From Zhihengliuella sp. (GTDB lineage: Bacteria; Actinomycetota; Actinomycetes; Actinomycetales; Micrococcaceae), in NCBI RefSeq assembly GCF_031178195.1, contig NZ_JAPSJL010000009.1, positions 1-64,000 of the forward strand: 64,000 bases of DNA, read 5' to 3'. The notes beneath the pieces are model-generated. The model was not told the DNA's origin, ran no database searches, and saw only the letters and a program-made list of their open reading frames with translations. The translations under genes were made by a program, and so were the position numbers. Shown piece by piece: positions 10,178 through 19,622 of this stretch; position 1 is the first letter of the stretch, and each line of letters opens with the position of its first letter.

Positions 10178-10858
10178 ATGCCCCGGAGCGACGGCGCGCA
10201 GCGGGACCACGGCGTCGAGTCCAGCAGGACTCTGCAGGACGCGGTGGACCCCTGCGTGCCGTTGTCGTCCGAGACCGTCTACACCGGACGGATCTGGAAC
10301 GTCGTCACGGAGAGCTTCGCCTTCCCGCATAGCGACGCTCCGCTGGTCCGGGACTTCATCGACCACACCGGCGCCGTGAGCATCGTGGTCCTCGACGACC
10401 AGCAGCGGGTCCTGCTCCAGCGCCAGTACCGGCACCCCGTCGGGATGCGCCTCTGGGAGATCCCCGCCGGGCTCCTCGACGTCGCCGGCGAGCCGGCGCT
10501 CGACGCCGCCAAGCGCGAGCTCGCCGAGGAGGCGGATCTGGCCGCCGAGACGTGGCACGTCCTCACCGACTTCTTCAACACCCCCGGCTACTCCTCCGAG
10601 GCGCAGCGGGTCTTCCTAGCCCGGGGACTGCATAAGGTCCCCGACCACGAGCGGCACGTGCGCACCGACGAGGAGGCCGACATGGAGAGCGCCTGGGTCC
10701 CGCTCGACGAGGCCGTGGGCCTGGTCCTGTCGGGCCGCCTGCACAACCCCTCGGCCGTCGTCGGGATCCTCGCCGCCCAGGCGGCGTCCGCCACGGGCTT
10801 CGCCGGCCTGCGTCCGGCCGACGCACCGTGGGACGAGCACCCGCGCCTGCGCCCATGA
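10178..10858 (+). CDS. NUDIX hydrolase, ADP-ribose pyrophosphatase type
   Basis: A 226-residue NUDIX protein. The box runs from [19 protein letters not shown] into AEEADL, with the metal-binding RE..EE core, and [14 protein letters not shown] just before it is typical of ADP-ribose pyrophosphatases. [11 protein letters not shown] after the box is also typical of this branch (Mycobacterium Rv1700-like). It would hydrolyse ADP-ribose to AMP and ribose 5-phosphate. It lies between pyrG and xerD as in other actinobacteria, with stop and start overlapping xerD (ATGA). The first 30 residues are poorly conserved in character, so the exact start is less certain. Confidence 0.9.
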   Translation: MPRSDGAQRDHGVESSRTLQDAVDPCVPLSSETVYTGRIWNVVTESFAFPHSDAPLVRDFIDHTGAVSIVVLDDQQRVLLQRQYRHPVGMRLWEIPAGLLDVAGEPALDAAKRELAEEADLAAETWHVLTDFFNTPGYSSEAQRVFLARGLHKVPDHERHVRTDEEADMESAWVPLDEAVGLVLSGRLHNPSAVVGILAAQAASATGFAGLRPADAPWDEHPRLRP

Positions 10859-11871
10859 CGGCCCCCGACGCCGCGCCCGTCCGCGGGCCCGCCGCTGACG
10901 CCTCCCGCGGGGATGCCCCGGCACCCGCGACCGCCCTCGACCGCCAGGTCACCGCCTACTTCCAGCACCTGACGATCGAGCGCGGCATGGCGCCGAACAC
11001 GGTCGCCGCCTACCGGCGGGACATCGGCCGGTACACGCGGTTCCTGTCCGGGCGCGGCGTCGCGGATGCCCGCGACGCGAGCCCGCGGTTGCTCTCCGAC
11101 TTCGCACAGGACCTCCGGGACGGCAGCGACGGCGGCGCACCCCTGACCGCTCGCTCCGCGGCGCGGACGATCGTCGCCGTCCGCGGACTGCACAAGTTCT
11201 GGGCGCTGGAGGGCATCACCGCCGACAACACGGCCGCCGACCTGAAACCGCCGGCCACCGGATCGCGCCTGCCGAAGGCGATCAGCGTCGCCGACGTCGC
11301 CGCGATGATCGACGCCGTGCCCGCGGACACGCCCGCCGGGCTGCGGGACCGGGCGCTGCTCGAGTTCCTGTACTCCACGGGCGCGCGCATCAGCGAGGCC
11401 GTGGGGTTGGACGTCGACGACCTGCACTCCATCGCCGAGGGGGCCGGGGAGGCGGATGGCCCCGCCGTCGTGCGACTGTTCGGCAAGGGCTCCAAGGAAC
11501 GGATCGTCCCCGTCGGCTCCTACGCCGCCCGCGCCCTGCAGGCGTATCTGGTCCGGGCCCGCCCCCTGCTCGTGACGAAGGGCCGCGGCACCCCGGCCCT
11601 GTTCCTGAACCTGCGGGGCGGCCGGCTGACCCGCCAGTCCGCGTGGACGCTGCTCAAGACCGCGGCCGAGCGGGCCGGCATCTCCGCCGACGTCTCCCCG
11701 CACACGCTGCGCCACTCCTTCGCGACCCACCTGCTCGAGGGCGGCGCCGACGTCCGCGTGGTCCAGGAGCTGCTCGGCCACGCGTCTGTGACGACCACGC
11801 AGGTGTACACCATGGTCACCGCGGAGACGCTGCGGGAGATCTACGCGACCGCCCACCCGAGGGCCACATGA
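10855..11871 (+). CDS. xerD: tyrosine recombinase XerD
   Basis: A 338-residue site-specific recombinase. The N-terminal SAM-like domain ([20 protein letters not shown]) is followed by the catalytic domain with all key residues: Arg in [10 protein letters not shown], Lys in [12 protein letters not shown], His-x-x-Arg in [15 protein letters not shown], His in [10 protein letters not shown] and the nucleophile Tyr in TQVYTMV. Position after pyrG and nudix identifies it as the chromosomal XerD, which acts with XerC at dif to resolve chromosome dimers, rather than a phage integrase. An N-terminal extension of about 30 low-complexity residues precedes the usual start, so GTG or ATG starts further in are possible. 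Confidence 0.93.
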   Translation: MTAPDAAPVRGPAADASRGDAPAPATALDRQVTAYFQHLTIERGMAPNTVAAYRRDIGRYTRFLSGRGVADARDASPRLLSDFAQDLRDGSDGGAPLTARSAARTIVAVRGLHKFWALEGITADNTAADLKPPATGSRLPKAISVADVAAMIDAVPADTPAGLRDRALLEFLYSTGARISEAVGLDVDDLHSIAEGAGEADGPAVVRLFGKGSKERIVPVGSYAARALQAYLVRARPLLVTKGRGTPALFLNLRGGRLTRQSAWTLLKTAAERAGISADVSPHTLRHSFATHLLEGGADVRVVQELLGHASVTTTQVYTMVTAETLREIYATAHPRAT

Positions 11872-12416
11872 GCGGCCCCACGCGCGTGGTTCTCTGCGCT
11901 GTGGTCCGGACCGAGGACGACGGCGCGCCCGCGGTCCTGCTTGGCGTCAAGCTCCGCGGCTTCGCCGCCGGGAAGACCGTCCTGCCCGGCGGCAAGATCG
12001 AGCCCGGGGAGAGCCCGGTCGAGGCCGCCGTGCGCGAACTCGCCGAGGAGACCGGCCTGGAGGTCTCCGCCGCGGCGCTCTCGAGCGTGCGCGAGGTCGC
12101 CCGGATCGACTTCGTCTTCCCCAACCAGCCCGCCGCGGACATGGACTGCACCGTCTTCCGGGTGGCGGCCGGCGCCCGGACCGCCGGCGGCGCCGCCGTC
12201 GTCACCGGCGAGCCCGTGGAGACCGACGAGCTGAGGCCGGTCTGGCACCGGCTCGACGCCCTGCCGGCCGAGAGCATGTGGCAGGACTCGGCGCGCTGGC
12301 TGCCCGACGTCGTCGCCCCGGCCGGGGACGGCGTGACCCGGGTCCGCGTGGTCCTGGCCGCGGACAACGAGACGGTGGCGGAGTACACCGCCACCGTCCT
12401 CGATCCGGCGGACTGA
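11868..12416 (+). CDS. NUDIX hydrolase, MutT/8-oxo-dGTP type
   Basis: A 182-residue NUDIX protein overlapping the xerD stop (ATGA). The box [20 protein letters not shown] plus TGL is complete (Gx5Ex7REUxEExGU). VLPGGKIE and FVFPNQP followed by [20 protein letters not shown] resemble MTH1-like 8-oxo-dGTPases, where a Trp and Asp near this place bind the purine. The likely role is cleaning the nucleotide pool of oxidised purines. The assignment to 8-oxo-dGTP is by resemblance only. Confidence 0.85.
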   Translation: MSGPTRVVLCAVVRTEDDGAPAVLLGVKLRGFAAGKTVLPGGKIEPGESPVEAAVRELAEETGLEVSAAALSSVREVARIDFVFPNQPAADMDCTVFRVAAGARTAGGAAVVTGEPVETDELRPVWHRLDALPAESMWQDSARWLPDVVAPAGDGVTRVRVVLAADNETVAEYTATVLDPAD

Positions 12417-12433
12417 CCGGCCCACCGGGCCGG
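12417..12433. terminator. short hairpin between convergent nudix and prpC
   Basis: CCGGCCC-acc-GGGCCGG forms a 7-bp stem at the only gap between two convergent genes. It may stop transcription from both sides. The stem is short and lacks a T-tract. Confidence 0.4.
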
Positions 12434-12439
12434 CGTCGC

Positions 12440-13576
12440 CTACAGCTCGCGCTGCTCCGGCCCGTTGTAGGCGGCCAGCGGCCGGATGAGGGCATTCGCG
12501 GCGCGCTGCTCCATGATGTGCGCGGTCCATCCGGTGATCCGGGAGGCGATGAACAGCGGCGTGAACATCTCGGTGTCGAACCCCATGAGGTGGTACGTCG
12601 GGCCGGCCGGGTAGTCCAGGTTCGGCTTGATGCCCTTCGCCTCGTCCATCGCCTGCTCGAGCCCGTCGTAGAGGCCCATCAGCTCGGCTCGGCCGTAGTG
12701 CGCCACCATCGCCTCCAGCGCCGCCTTCATGGTCGGCACGCGGGAGTCGCCGTGCTTGTAGACACGGTGGCCGAAGCCCATGACCTTCTGCTTCTCGGCC
12801 AGCGCCCGCTCCATCCACTCCTTCGCCCGCGCGGCGGCCTCCTCGCGGCTCTCGTCGGAGCGGACGCCGATCTCGTCGAAGGTGTGCATGACGGCCTCGT
12901 TGGCCCCGCCGTGGAGCGGGCCCTTCAACGCACCGATCGCGCCCGTGACGGCCGAGTGCAGGTCCGCCAGCGTGGACGTGATCACGCGCGCGGTGAACGT
13001 CGACGCGTTGAACGAGTGCTCGGCGTAGAGCACCATCGAGACGCGGAAGGCGTCCACGACCTCGGCGACCGGCTCCTCACCGAACGTCATCCAGAGGAAG
13101 TTCTCCGCGTAGTCCAGGTCCTCGCACGGCTCCACGACGTCCTGGCCGCGCCGCCGGCGCTGGTCGTACGCCACGACGGCCGGGAACTTCGCGAACAGCG
13201 ACTTGGCCTTCTCCAGCTCCACCCCGGGGGAGGAGTCCTCGGCGTCCGGGTGGATTGCGCCGAGCACCGAGACGGCGGTGCGGCCCACGTCCATCGGGTG
13301 GCAGGTGGTCGGCAGCAGGTCGATCGCCGCCTTCACCTCGGCGTTCAGGGCGCGGTGGGCGCGCTCGAACGCGACGAACTCCTCCAGCTCCTGCGCCGAG
13401 GGCAGCTCGCCGTTCCAGAGCAGGAGGGCGACCTCCTCGAAGCTCTTCTGCGCGGCCAGGTCCTGGACCGGGTAGCCGCGGTAGAGCAGCGAGTTGGTGT
13501 CCGGGTTGACCTTGGAGACGGCCGTGTAGTCGACGACGACGCCGGCGAGGCCCTTGCTGATCTCGTTCTCCGTCAT
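12440..13576 (-). CDS. prpC: 2-methylcitrate synthase
   Basis: A 378-residue type II citrate synthase-family enzyme. Catalytic residues are visible: His in GPLHGGANE, His in GFGHRVYKHGD and Asp in PNLDYPAGPTYHLMG. The protein begins KGLAGVVVDYTAVSKVN, the N-terminal form typical of PrpC rather than the longer GltA. It condenses propionyl-CoA with oxaloacetate to 2-methylcitrate. It is the last gene of gntR-prpD-prpB-prpC, 25 nt after prpB, with GGAAGGAAGAGG before the ATG. Some citrate synthase side activity is usual. Confidence 0.93.
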   Translation of the reverse strand: MTENEISKGLAGVVVDYTAVSKVNPDTNSLLYRGYPVQDLAAQKSFEEVALLLWNGELPSAQELEEFVAFERAHRALNAEVKAAIDLLPTTCHPMDVGRTAVSVLGAIHPDAEDSSPGVELEKAKSLFAKFPAVVAYDQRRRRGQDVVEPCEDLDYAENFLWMTFGEEPVAEVVDAFRVSMVLYAEHSFNASTFTARVITSTLADLHSAVTGAIGALKGPLHGGANEAVMHTFDEIGVRSDESREEAAARAKEWMERALAEKQKVMGFGHRVYKHGDSRVPTMKAALEAMVAHYGRAELMGLYDGLEQAMDEAKGIKPNLDYPAGPTYHLMGFDTEMFTPLFIASRITGWTAHIMEQRAANALIRPLAAYNGPEQREL

Positions 13577-13601
13577 GATGCCTCTTCCTTCCGGGTGCTT
13601 C

Positions 13602-14558
13602 TTACGGGTGAGGATGCTGGGTCGGTGGATGCGGGGTCTGCGGACCCGGCGCCGCGTCCAGGCCGGGGACCTGGAAGTTGAAGACGGACGAGTCGAAACG
13701 GTTGTACGCCTCGTAGTCCACGAGCTCGTACAGCCGCTGGCGCGTCTGCATCTGCTCGACGGCGGCCGTCTGGGACCCGTCGGCGGCGATGGTCTCGAGG
13801 ACGCGCTCGGCCGCGCCCATCGCGGCCCGCAGCAGCGTCACGGGGTAGATCACGACGGCGATGCCCACCGCGGCCAGCTGGCTCCGCGTGAACAGCTCCG
13901 ACTTGCCGAATTCTGTCATGTTCGCCAGGACGGGGACATCCACGGCCCGGCAGACGGCCTCGAACTCCTCGAGGCTGCGCATCGCCTCGGGGAAGATCGC
14001 GTCCGCGCCCGCGTCCACCAGGGCCCGCGCCCGGTCGACGGCGGTCTGCAGCCCGTCCGTGGCCCGGACGTCGGTGCGCGCCATGACGAGGAAGTCCGGG
14101 TCGCGCCGGGCGTCCGCCGCCGCGGCGACCCGCTTGAGCATGGTGTCCAGGTCGACGACGTTCTTCCCGTCCAGGTGCCCGCACCGCTTGGGGTTGAACT
14201 GGTCCTCGATGTGGCAGCCGGCGAGCCCGGCGTGCTCGAGCTCCTGCACGGTCCTGGCCACGTTCATCGGCTCGCCGAAGCCGGTGTCGGCGTCGACGAT
14301 CGCCGGCAGGTCCGTCATGCGGGCGATCTGCCCGGCCCGGGTGGCCACCTCGGTCAGCGTGGTGAGGCCGATGTCCGGCAGGCCCAGATCGTTGGCGAGG
14401 ACCGCCCCGGAGATGTAGACGCCGTCGTACCCCTTGTCCTCGATGAGGCGGGCCGAGAGCGGGTTGAACGCGCCGGGGAACTGCCGGGCCGCGCCGGGGA
14501 CCAGCTGTTCGCGCAGCGTCCGGCGCTTCTGCTCGGGCGTGACGGTCGAGTACAGCAT
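13602..14558 (-). CDS. prpB: methylisocitrate lyase
   Basis: A 318-residue member of the isocitrate lyase/PEP mutase family. The catalytic loop is KRCGHLDGKNVVD; DADTGFGEP binds the metal and VMARTD follows. It cleaves 2-methylisocitrate into pyruvate and succinate. The start ATG overlaps the prpD stop (ATGA). The C terminus ends in an unusual Pro/His-rich tail (QTPHPPTQHPHP), about 18 residues beyond the usual family end. Confidence 0.93.
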   Translation of the reverse strand: MLYSTVTPEQKRRTLREQLVPGAARQFPGAFNPLSARLIEDKGYDGVYISGAVLANDLGLPDIGLTTLTEVATRAGQIARMTDLPAIVDADTGFGEPMNVARTVQELEHAGLAGCHIEDQFNPKRCGHLDGKNVVDLDTMLKRVAAAADARRDPDFLVMARTDVRATDGLQTAVDRARALVDAGADAIFPEAMRSLEEFEAVCRAVDVPVLANMTEFGKSELFTRSQLAAVGIAVVIYPVTLLRAAMGAAERVLETIAADGSQTAAVEQMQTRQRLYELVDYEAYNRFDSSVFNFQVPGLDAAPGPQTPHPPTQHPHP

Positions 14559-16075
14559 CAGAAGAGTCCCTTCGGTCCGGCGGACGGGTCGATCACGCCG
14601 TCGGCCGCGACGAGGTTCAGCCGGTCCAGCTCGCCGGCGCCGAGCCGCTCGACGTCCTGCACGGCCGCGAGGAACCGCTCGATCTCCGCCTCGGCGACGA
14701 GGCCCTCGGCGAGCGTGCGGAACTTGGCGATGTACTGTTCGCGGGCGAAGGGGCGCGCGCCGAGGGGGTGCGCGTCGGCGACGGCGATCTCGTCGCGCAG
14801 GACGCTCCCGTCAGTCAGCGTGATCTCCACGGAGCCGCCGAACGCCTTCTCGGAGATGTCCAGCGAGTGGTACCGCCGGGTCCACTCGGGGTCCTCCTCC
14901 GTGGTGACCTTGTGCCACAGCTCCACGGTGTCCGGCCGTGCCGCCCGCTCGGGGGCGTAGGAGTCCACGTGGTGCCAGGCGCCGTCCTGCAGGGCGACGG
15001 CGAAGATGTAGGGGATCGAGTGGTCCAGCGTCTCGCGGGAGGCGGTGGGGCTGTACTTCTGCGGGTCGTTGGCCCCGGAGCCGATCACGTAGTGCGTGTG
15101 GTGGCTGGTGCGGATGAGGATGCTGGCGACGTTGGCCGGGTCCGTGGCCTCCGGGTGCTCGCGGTGCAGCTTGCGGGCCAGGTCGATCCAGGCCTGCGCC
15201 TGGTACTCGGCCGAGTGCTCCTTGGTGTAGGTGTCCAGGATGGCGCGCTTGGCCTCGCCCGGCTCCGGCAGCGGCACCTCGTAGCGGGCGTCGGGCCCGT
15301 CGAGCATCCAGGCGATGACCCCGTCCTCGCCCTCGTAGATCGGGACCGGCGAGGTCTGCCCGCGCATGGCGCGGTCCACGGCCTCGAGCGCCATCTTCCC
15401 CGCGAAGGCGGGGGCGTGGGCCTTCCAGGTGGAGATCTCGCCCTTGCGGGACTGGCGGGTCGCCGTCGTCGTATGCAGTCCCTGGCCGACGGCCTGGAAG
15501 ATCGTCTCCACGTCGAGCCCCAGGAGCGTGCCCAGGCCGGCGGCGGCCGACGGGCCGAGGTGCGCCACGTGGTCGATCTTGTGCCGGTGCAGGCAGATCG
15601 CCTTCACGAGGTTCACCTGGATCTCGTACCCGGTGGCGATGGCGCGCACCAGGTCGCGGCCCGTGGCGCCGGTGTGCTGCGCGGCGGCGAGGATCGGCGG
15701 GATGTTGTCGCCCGGGTGCGAGTAGTCGGCGGCGAGGAACGTGTCGTGGTAGTCGAGCTCGCGCACGGCGACGCCGTTGGCCCAGGCGGCCCACTCGGGG
15801 GAGACGCGCTCGCCGAGGCCGAAGACGTGGGCGCCGGCGCCGCCCGACGACGGCGCGTGGGCCAGCGCCTGCGCGCGCGCCGCCACGATGGGGGCCCGGT
15901 TCAGGGACGCGACGGCGACGGAGGCGTTGTCGATGATGCGGTTGACGATCATGTCCGCGACGTCCGGGGCGACCTCCACCGGGTCGGCGGCGACGCGCGC
16001 GATCTTGTAGGCGAGCTGGTCCTCGCGGGCGAGGTTTTCCTCGCTCCGGTAGACGCGGACTTCGTGGATCTGCAT
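14558..16075 (-). CDS. prpD: 2-methylcitrate dehydratase
   Basis: A 505-residue MmgE/PrpD-family enzyme that dehydrates 2-methylcitrate. Recognisable stretches are [37 protein letters not shown] and KIDHVAHLG in the N-terminal helical domain, and [14 protein letters not shown] in the C-terminal lid. This enzyme needs no iron-sulfur cluster, unlike AcnD. Start is ATG 16075 with GAGAGGAA 7 nt upstream. No acnD/prpF pair is present, so the pathway is the prpD type; methylaconitate hydration would need a housekeeping aconitase elsewhere. Confidence 0.93.
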   Translation of the reverse strand: MQIHEVRVYRSEENLAREDQLAYKIARVAADPVEVAPDVADMIVNRIIDNASVAVASLNRAPIVAARAQALAHAPSSGGAGAHVFGLGERVSPEWAAWANGVAVRELDYHDTFLAADYSHPGDNIPPILAAAQHTGATGRDLVRAIATGYEIQVNLVKAICLHRHKIDHVAHLGPSAAAGLGTLLGLDVETIFQAVGQGLHTTTATRQSRKGEISTWKAHAPAFAGKMALEAVDRAMRGQTSPVPIYEGEDGVIAWMLDGPDARYEVPLPEPGEAKRAILDTYTKEHSAEYQAQAWIDLARKLHREHPEATDPANVASILIRTSHHTHYVIGSGANDPQKYSPTASRETLDHSIPYIFAVALQDGAWHHVDSYAPERAARPDTVELWHKVTTEEDPEWTRRYHSLDISEKAFGGSVEITLTDGSVLRDEIAVADAHPLGARPFAREQYIAKFRTLAEGLVAEAEIERFLAAVQDVERLGAGELDRLNLVAADGVIDPSAGPKGLF

Positions 16076-16167
16076 GGGGGTTCCTCTCGGTCGGAAGAGC
16101 TGGACGATCGGTGAGCGGGGCCGCCGGGAGCGGTGGGGAGCCGGAGGCCGGGACCCGGAGGCCGGGT

Positions 16168-16914
16168 CTAGGCGGGTGCGGCCCGCTGCCCGGGGACGTG
16201 GACGGCGGGGGGAGGCGCTGCAGGCGGGGCTGCGGGCTGGGCGGTGGCGGCGATGTGCGCGAGGCTGTGGAAGAGGTGCACCTCGGTGGCCGCTGCGGCG
16301 ACGTCGGGCTCCCCGGCGGCGACGGCGCGGGCGATGGCGGCATGCTCGCGGGCCGAGGCACGCAGGCGCGGCAGGTCATCCCGGGCGAGCCGGCGGATCC
16401 GCTCGAGGTGCACGCGCAGCTGCCGGAGGGCCTGCGCCAGGTAGGGGTTGGCGGCGGCGCCGTCGATCAGGGCGTCGAGCCGGCCGGAGAGCTCGAAGTA
16501 GTGCTCCCGCACCCGGTCGAGGTCCTGTGCCGGGGCGGGGGAGTCCGCGGCGGCCAGGAAGGCTCCGGCGAGGGCGTCGAACTCCTCGGGGCCGCGATCC
16601 GCGGCGCGTGCCGCCGCGCGGGCGGCGGTCGTCTCGAGGGCCCTGCGCAGCTCGAACAGGTCGTCCAGGTGGTCGAGGGAGACCTCGGAGACGACGACGC
16701 CGCGGCCGCGCTGCTGCCTCGCGAGCCCGTCGGCCACGAGTCGGGCCAGGGCCTCGCGCAGCGGCGTGCGGGAGACGCCGATCCGCTCAGCCTGCTCGAC
16801 CTCGCCGAGGACCGTTCCGGGCTCGAGCCGCCACTCGACGATGTCGCGGCGCAGCACCGCGTAGGCCCGGTCGCTGGCCCGGCCGCTCGCGACGTCGTGC
16901 TGCGGTGCTCCCAT
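16168..16914 (-). CDS. GntR-family regulator (FCD type) of the prp operon
   Basis: A 248-residue FadR-subfamily GntR regulator. The N-terminal winged helix includes [20 protein letters not shown] and [21 protein letters not shown]. The C-terminal FCD domain has the usual metal or ligand residues ([48 protein letters not shown]). It is the first gene of the gntR-prpDBC unit, 92 bp before prpD. ATG 16914 is chosen because TACACT stands exactly 6 nt upstream, a leaderless promoter whose -10 overlaps the operator TGTATACA; the longer 263-residue reading would run through that operator. Autorepression and control of prp are therefore likely. In mycobacteria and corynebacteria prp genes are under other regulator families. 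Confidence 0.88.
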   Translation of the reverse strand: MGAPQHDVASGRASDRAYAVLRRDIVEWRLEPGTVLGEVEQAERIGVSRTPLREALARLVADGLARQQRGRGVVVSEVSLDHLDDLFELRRALETTAARAAARAADRGPEEFDALAGAFLAAADSPAPAQDLDRVREHYFELSGRLDALIDGAAANPYLAQALRQLRVHLERIRRLARDDLPRLRASAREHAAIARAVAAGEPDVAAAATEVHLFHSLAHIAATAQPAAPPAAPPPAVHVPGQRAAPA

Positions 16915-16920
16915 GCCGCC

Positions 16921-16930
16921 AGTGTATACA
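16921..16930 (-). promoter_or_regulatory. gntR -10 element overlapping operator 1
   Basis: On the - strand TACACT (16926-16921) lies 6 nt before ATG 16914. The 8-bp palindrome TGTATACA (16923-16930) overlaps it and repeats the core of the site at 17017-17030, as expected for a GntR/FCD operator placed to block transcription. Confidence 0.65.
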
Positions 16931-17016
16931 TGTCGAGGCGAAGGCGGGAGCCCCGTCACGCAGAGCGCGGGCGCAGGCCCTGCCTGAGGCCGCCGGTCCC
17001 ACGGCGTGGAGCGCCC

Positions 17017-17030
17017 TTCTGTATACAGAA
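17017..17030. promoter_or_regulatory. palindromic GntR operator 2
   Basis: TTCTGTATACAGAA is a perfect 14-bp palindrome with the same TGTATACA core as the site at the gntR promoter, about 95 bp away. It lies between the response-regulator gene and gntR. The spacing would allow a repression loop between two dimers, which is inference. Confidence 0.6.
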
Positions 17031-17087
17031 TCGACGCGTCGGGCCGGAAGGCGGTGGTGGGCGTCCACGCCCCGCCGGGGCGCGGGA

Positions 17088-17813
17088 TCAGTCCGCGGCG
17101 GCCCAGGCGTACTCGAACTCGGGGCGGCCTCGGGTCCCGTGCCGGGGCCGGCGGCCGGCCTGCCCGGACGCGGAGAGATGCTCCAGGTACCGGCGGGCCG
17201 TCACCCGGGACATGTCCAGGGCCTCGGCCACTTCAGTCGCCGAGCGGGACCCGCGGCCGGCCGCGGCATCCGACTGGAGCAGGTCGGCGATCTGCTCCAG
17301 CGTCTCCCGGATGAGCCCCTTCGGCAGCGCCGCGGACGTCTGCGGCCGGAGCGCGGCGAACGCGCTGTCGATGCTGTCCTGCGTGGCCGCCCCGGCCGTG
17401 AGCGAGGAGTGGAAGCGGTCGAAGCCCTCGAGCTTCGCTGCGAACATGGCGAACGTGAAGGGCTTGATCAGGTACTGCGTGATGCCCGCGGAGACCGCCG
17501 TCCGCACCACCGCGAGGTCGCGGACGGCCGTGATGGCGATGATGTCCACGGTGCTCCCGCGGCCGCGGATCCGCCGGGCCACGTCCAGCCCGTGCAGATC
17601 CGGCAGGTTCATGTCCAGCAGCACCAGGTCCACGGGCGTCCCGGCCGCGGACTGCGCGTCCAGCTCCCGCAGGCCCTCCTGGCCGCTGCCGGCGACGGCC
17701 ACGCACTCGAACCCCGGGACCCGGGCCACGAAGTCGGCGTGGGCCGCGGCCATGATCGGCTCGTCGTCGATCACCAGGACGCGCCAGGGCCGGCCGGCCT
17801 CCCGCGCGCTCAT
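17088..17813 (-). CDS. response regulator, CitB/DcuR family
   Basis: A 241-residue response regulator. The receiver domain (residues 10-130) has VIDDEP, the phospho-acceptor Asp in LLDMNLPDLHG, and Lys in LIKPFTF. The C-terminal region has a helix-turn-helix (SRSATEVAEALDMSRVTARRYLEHL) of the type found with CitA/DcuS kinases. The start ATG overlaps the kinase stop. It most likely activates the dctA transporter gene on the other side of the kinase gene in response to a C4-dicarboxylate or citrate. Confidence 0.9.
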   Translation of the reverse strand: MSAREAGRPWRVLVIDDEPIMAAAHADFVARVPGFECVAVAGSGQEGLRELDAQSAAGTPVDLVLLDMNLPDLHGLDVARRIRGRGSTVDIIAITAVRDLAVVRTAVSAGITQYLIKPFTFAMFAAKLEGFDRFHSSLTAGAATQDSIDSAFAALRPQTSAALPKGLIRETLEQIADLLQSDAAAGRGSRSATEVAEALDMSRVTARRYLEHLSASGQAGRRPRHGTRGRPEFEYAWAAAD

Positions 17814-19471
17814 GCGGCCCTCCCGCGCAGGGGCAGCGTCGCGGTGAAGATCGCGCCGCCGTCGTTCTCGATCTGCAGGGTCCCGCCGAGGCGCAGGACC
17901 GCCTGCCGCACCAGGGCCAGGCCGACGCCGCGCGGGGCGCCGGAGCCGTGCGCGGCGGCCGGACCGGCCGGGATCTTCGAGGAGGCGCCGAAGCGCAGGA
18001 ACTCCTCGATGAGCTCCTCGTCGAGGCCCGGCCCGGAGTCGGCCACCGTGATGAGCAGCTCGTCGCCCGTCGCCGCGAAGTCGGCCCACACCCGGCGCTC
18101 CTCGCTCTCGGCCGCGGCGTCGAACGCGTTGTCCAGCAGGTTGCCCGTGATGGTCACCAGGTCCCGTGCGTCGAGGGAGTCCGGCGGCAGCTCGCCGGAC
18201 GCGGTGAGCGTCAGCTGGAGGCCCCGCTCGTGCGCCTGCGCGGCCTTGCCGACCAGGAGCGCGGACAGGTACGGCTCGTCGAGGGAGCGCACGACGTCGT
18301 CCGTGAGCTGCTGGGAGGCCTGGCGGTCCTCGACGGCGAACCGCAGCGCCTCGTCGGTGCGCCCCAGCTCGATGAGCGAGGCGACCGTGTGCAGGCGGTT
18401 GGCGTGCTCGTGCGTCTGGGCGCGCAGCGCGTCGGCGAGCGTCCGCATGGACTCGAGCTCGCCGGCCAGGGACTGCAGGTCGGTGTGGTCCTGCACGGTG
18501 GTGACGATGCCGCCGCGCTCGCCGGAGTGCTGGTTGAGGATCAGGATGCGCCCGTGGGCGAGGTGGACCTCGTCCTCGGCGGGGCGCCCGTCCGCGATGA
18601 GGCGGGCGACCGGCTCCGGCAGGCCGGCGTCGTCCACGGGGCGGAGGTGCCGCGGGTCCACGGGGGAGAGGCCGAGCAGCTGCGCCGCCCGGTCGTTGTA
18701 GAGCACCAGCCGGCCCCTCGCGTCAGTGAGCAGGAGCCCCTCCCGCAGGGAGTGCAGCGCCGAGTCGTAGTAGTCGAACAGGCGGCGCAGCTGCTCGGGG
18801 CCGAGGTCCAGCGTGGCCCGGCGGACGTAGCCGGCGATCGCGTAGGACCCGATCCCGCCGATGCCGAGGGCCAGCCCGGCGACGAGGCCGATCGCCGGGA
18901 TGTCCGAGGCCAGCGCGACGTCCAGGCGGCGCGAGGTGACCCCGACGGCGACCAGGCCCACCAGCTCCGAGCGCCCCACGGCAGGATCTGCGGCCCCGGG
19001 GTCGGCGGCGTCCGGGGCGGCGCCGTCGCCCCCGCCCGGCGCCGGGGCTGCGGTGACGAAGACCGGGCTGATCGCCCGGACGGAGGGTCCCAGCGTCCCG
19101 GCGTACTCCTCCACGTGGGGCCGGCCCGCCCGGGCCTGTTCGATGCTCCCCAGGTATGGGTGGCCGATCTCGGCCGGATCCGGGTGCGTCACCCGCGTGC
19201 CGTCCGGCATCATGATCGTCACGAAGTCGACGTCGGCCTCCTCCAGCAGCTTCGCGGTGTAGGGCTGGAGCCGGGCGGAGGGGTCCGCGCCGGCGAGGTG
19301 TCCGGCGACGAACGGGTCGTTCGCCAGCGTCGCGGAGATGCTCTGCACCCGCGCTGCGGTCTCCTCCCGCATCCGGTCCCGTGTGTTGTCGTAGCTGACG
19401 CCGGCCAGCAGCGCCGAGAGCACGACGACGACGGCCAGCTGCCAGAGGAAGAGGCGCCGCGCCAGGCTCAT
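17810..19471 (-). CDS. sensor histidine kinase, CitA/DcuS family
   Basis: A 553-residue membrane kinase. TM1 is residues about 5-27 (LFLWQLAVVVVLSALLAGV). An extracytoplasmic PDC-type sensor follows (ARVQSISATLANDPFVAGHL; TRVTHPDPAEIGHPYLGS), then TM2 near 185-210 (GLVAGLALGIGGIGSYAIAG), a PAS domain (GLLLTDARGRLVLYNDRAAQLLG), the phospho-acceptor His in AQTHEHANRLHTVASLIELGR and a HATPase domain (TGNLLDNAFDA; VADSGPGL). The PDC residues agree with dicarboxylate or citrate sensors. ATG 19471 has GGAAGGGG 8 nt upstream; GTG 19495 would add 8 residues. It is divergent from dctA. Confidence 0.92.
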   Translation of the reverse strand: MSLARRLFLWQLAVVVVLSALLAGVSYDNTRDRMREETAARVQSISATLANDPFVAGHLAGADPSARLQPYTAKLLEEADVDFVTIMMPDGTRVTHPDPAEIGHPYLGSIEQARAGRPHVEEYAGTLGPSVRAISPVFVTAAPAPGGGDGAAPDAADPGAADPAVGRSELVGLVAVGVTSRRLDVALASDIPAIGLVAGLALGIGGIGSYAIAGYVRRATLDLGPEQLRRLFDYYDSALHSLREGLLLTDARGRLVLYNDRAAQLLGLSPVDPRHLRPVDDAGLPEPVARLIADGRPAEDEVHLAHGRILILNQHSGERGGIVTTVQDHTDLQSLAGELESMRTLADALRAQTHEHANRLHTVASLIELGRTDEALRFAVEDRQASQQLTDDVVRSLDEPYLSALLVGKAAQAHERGLQLTLTASGELPPDSLDARDLVTITGNLLDNAFDAAAESEERRVWADFAATGDELLITVADSGPGLDEELIEEFLRFGASSKIPAGPAAAHGSGAPRGVGLALVRQAVLRLGGTLQIENDGGAIFTATLPLRGRAA

Positions 19472-19622
19472 GCCGTGCCCCTTCCGGTCGCGCACGTGAA
19501 CAGTATGAACTCAAGGAGTGTGTTCTGCGACACGTCTCCCACGATGGGTGGTGAACACTTCCGGCGCCCCCGGGGCTCGACGACGAGCCCCCTCCCGGCG
19601 CGGGACCATCCTAGGAGGATAG

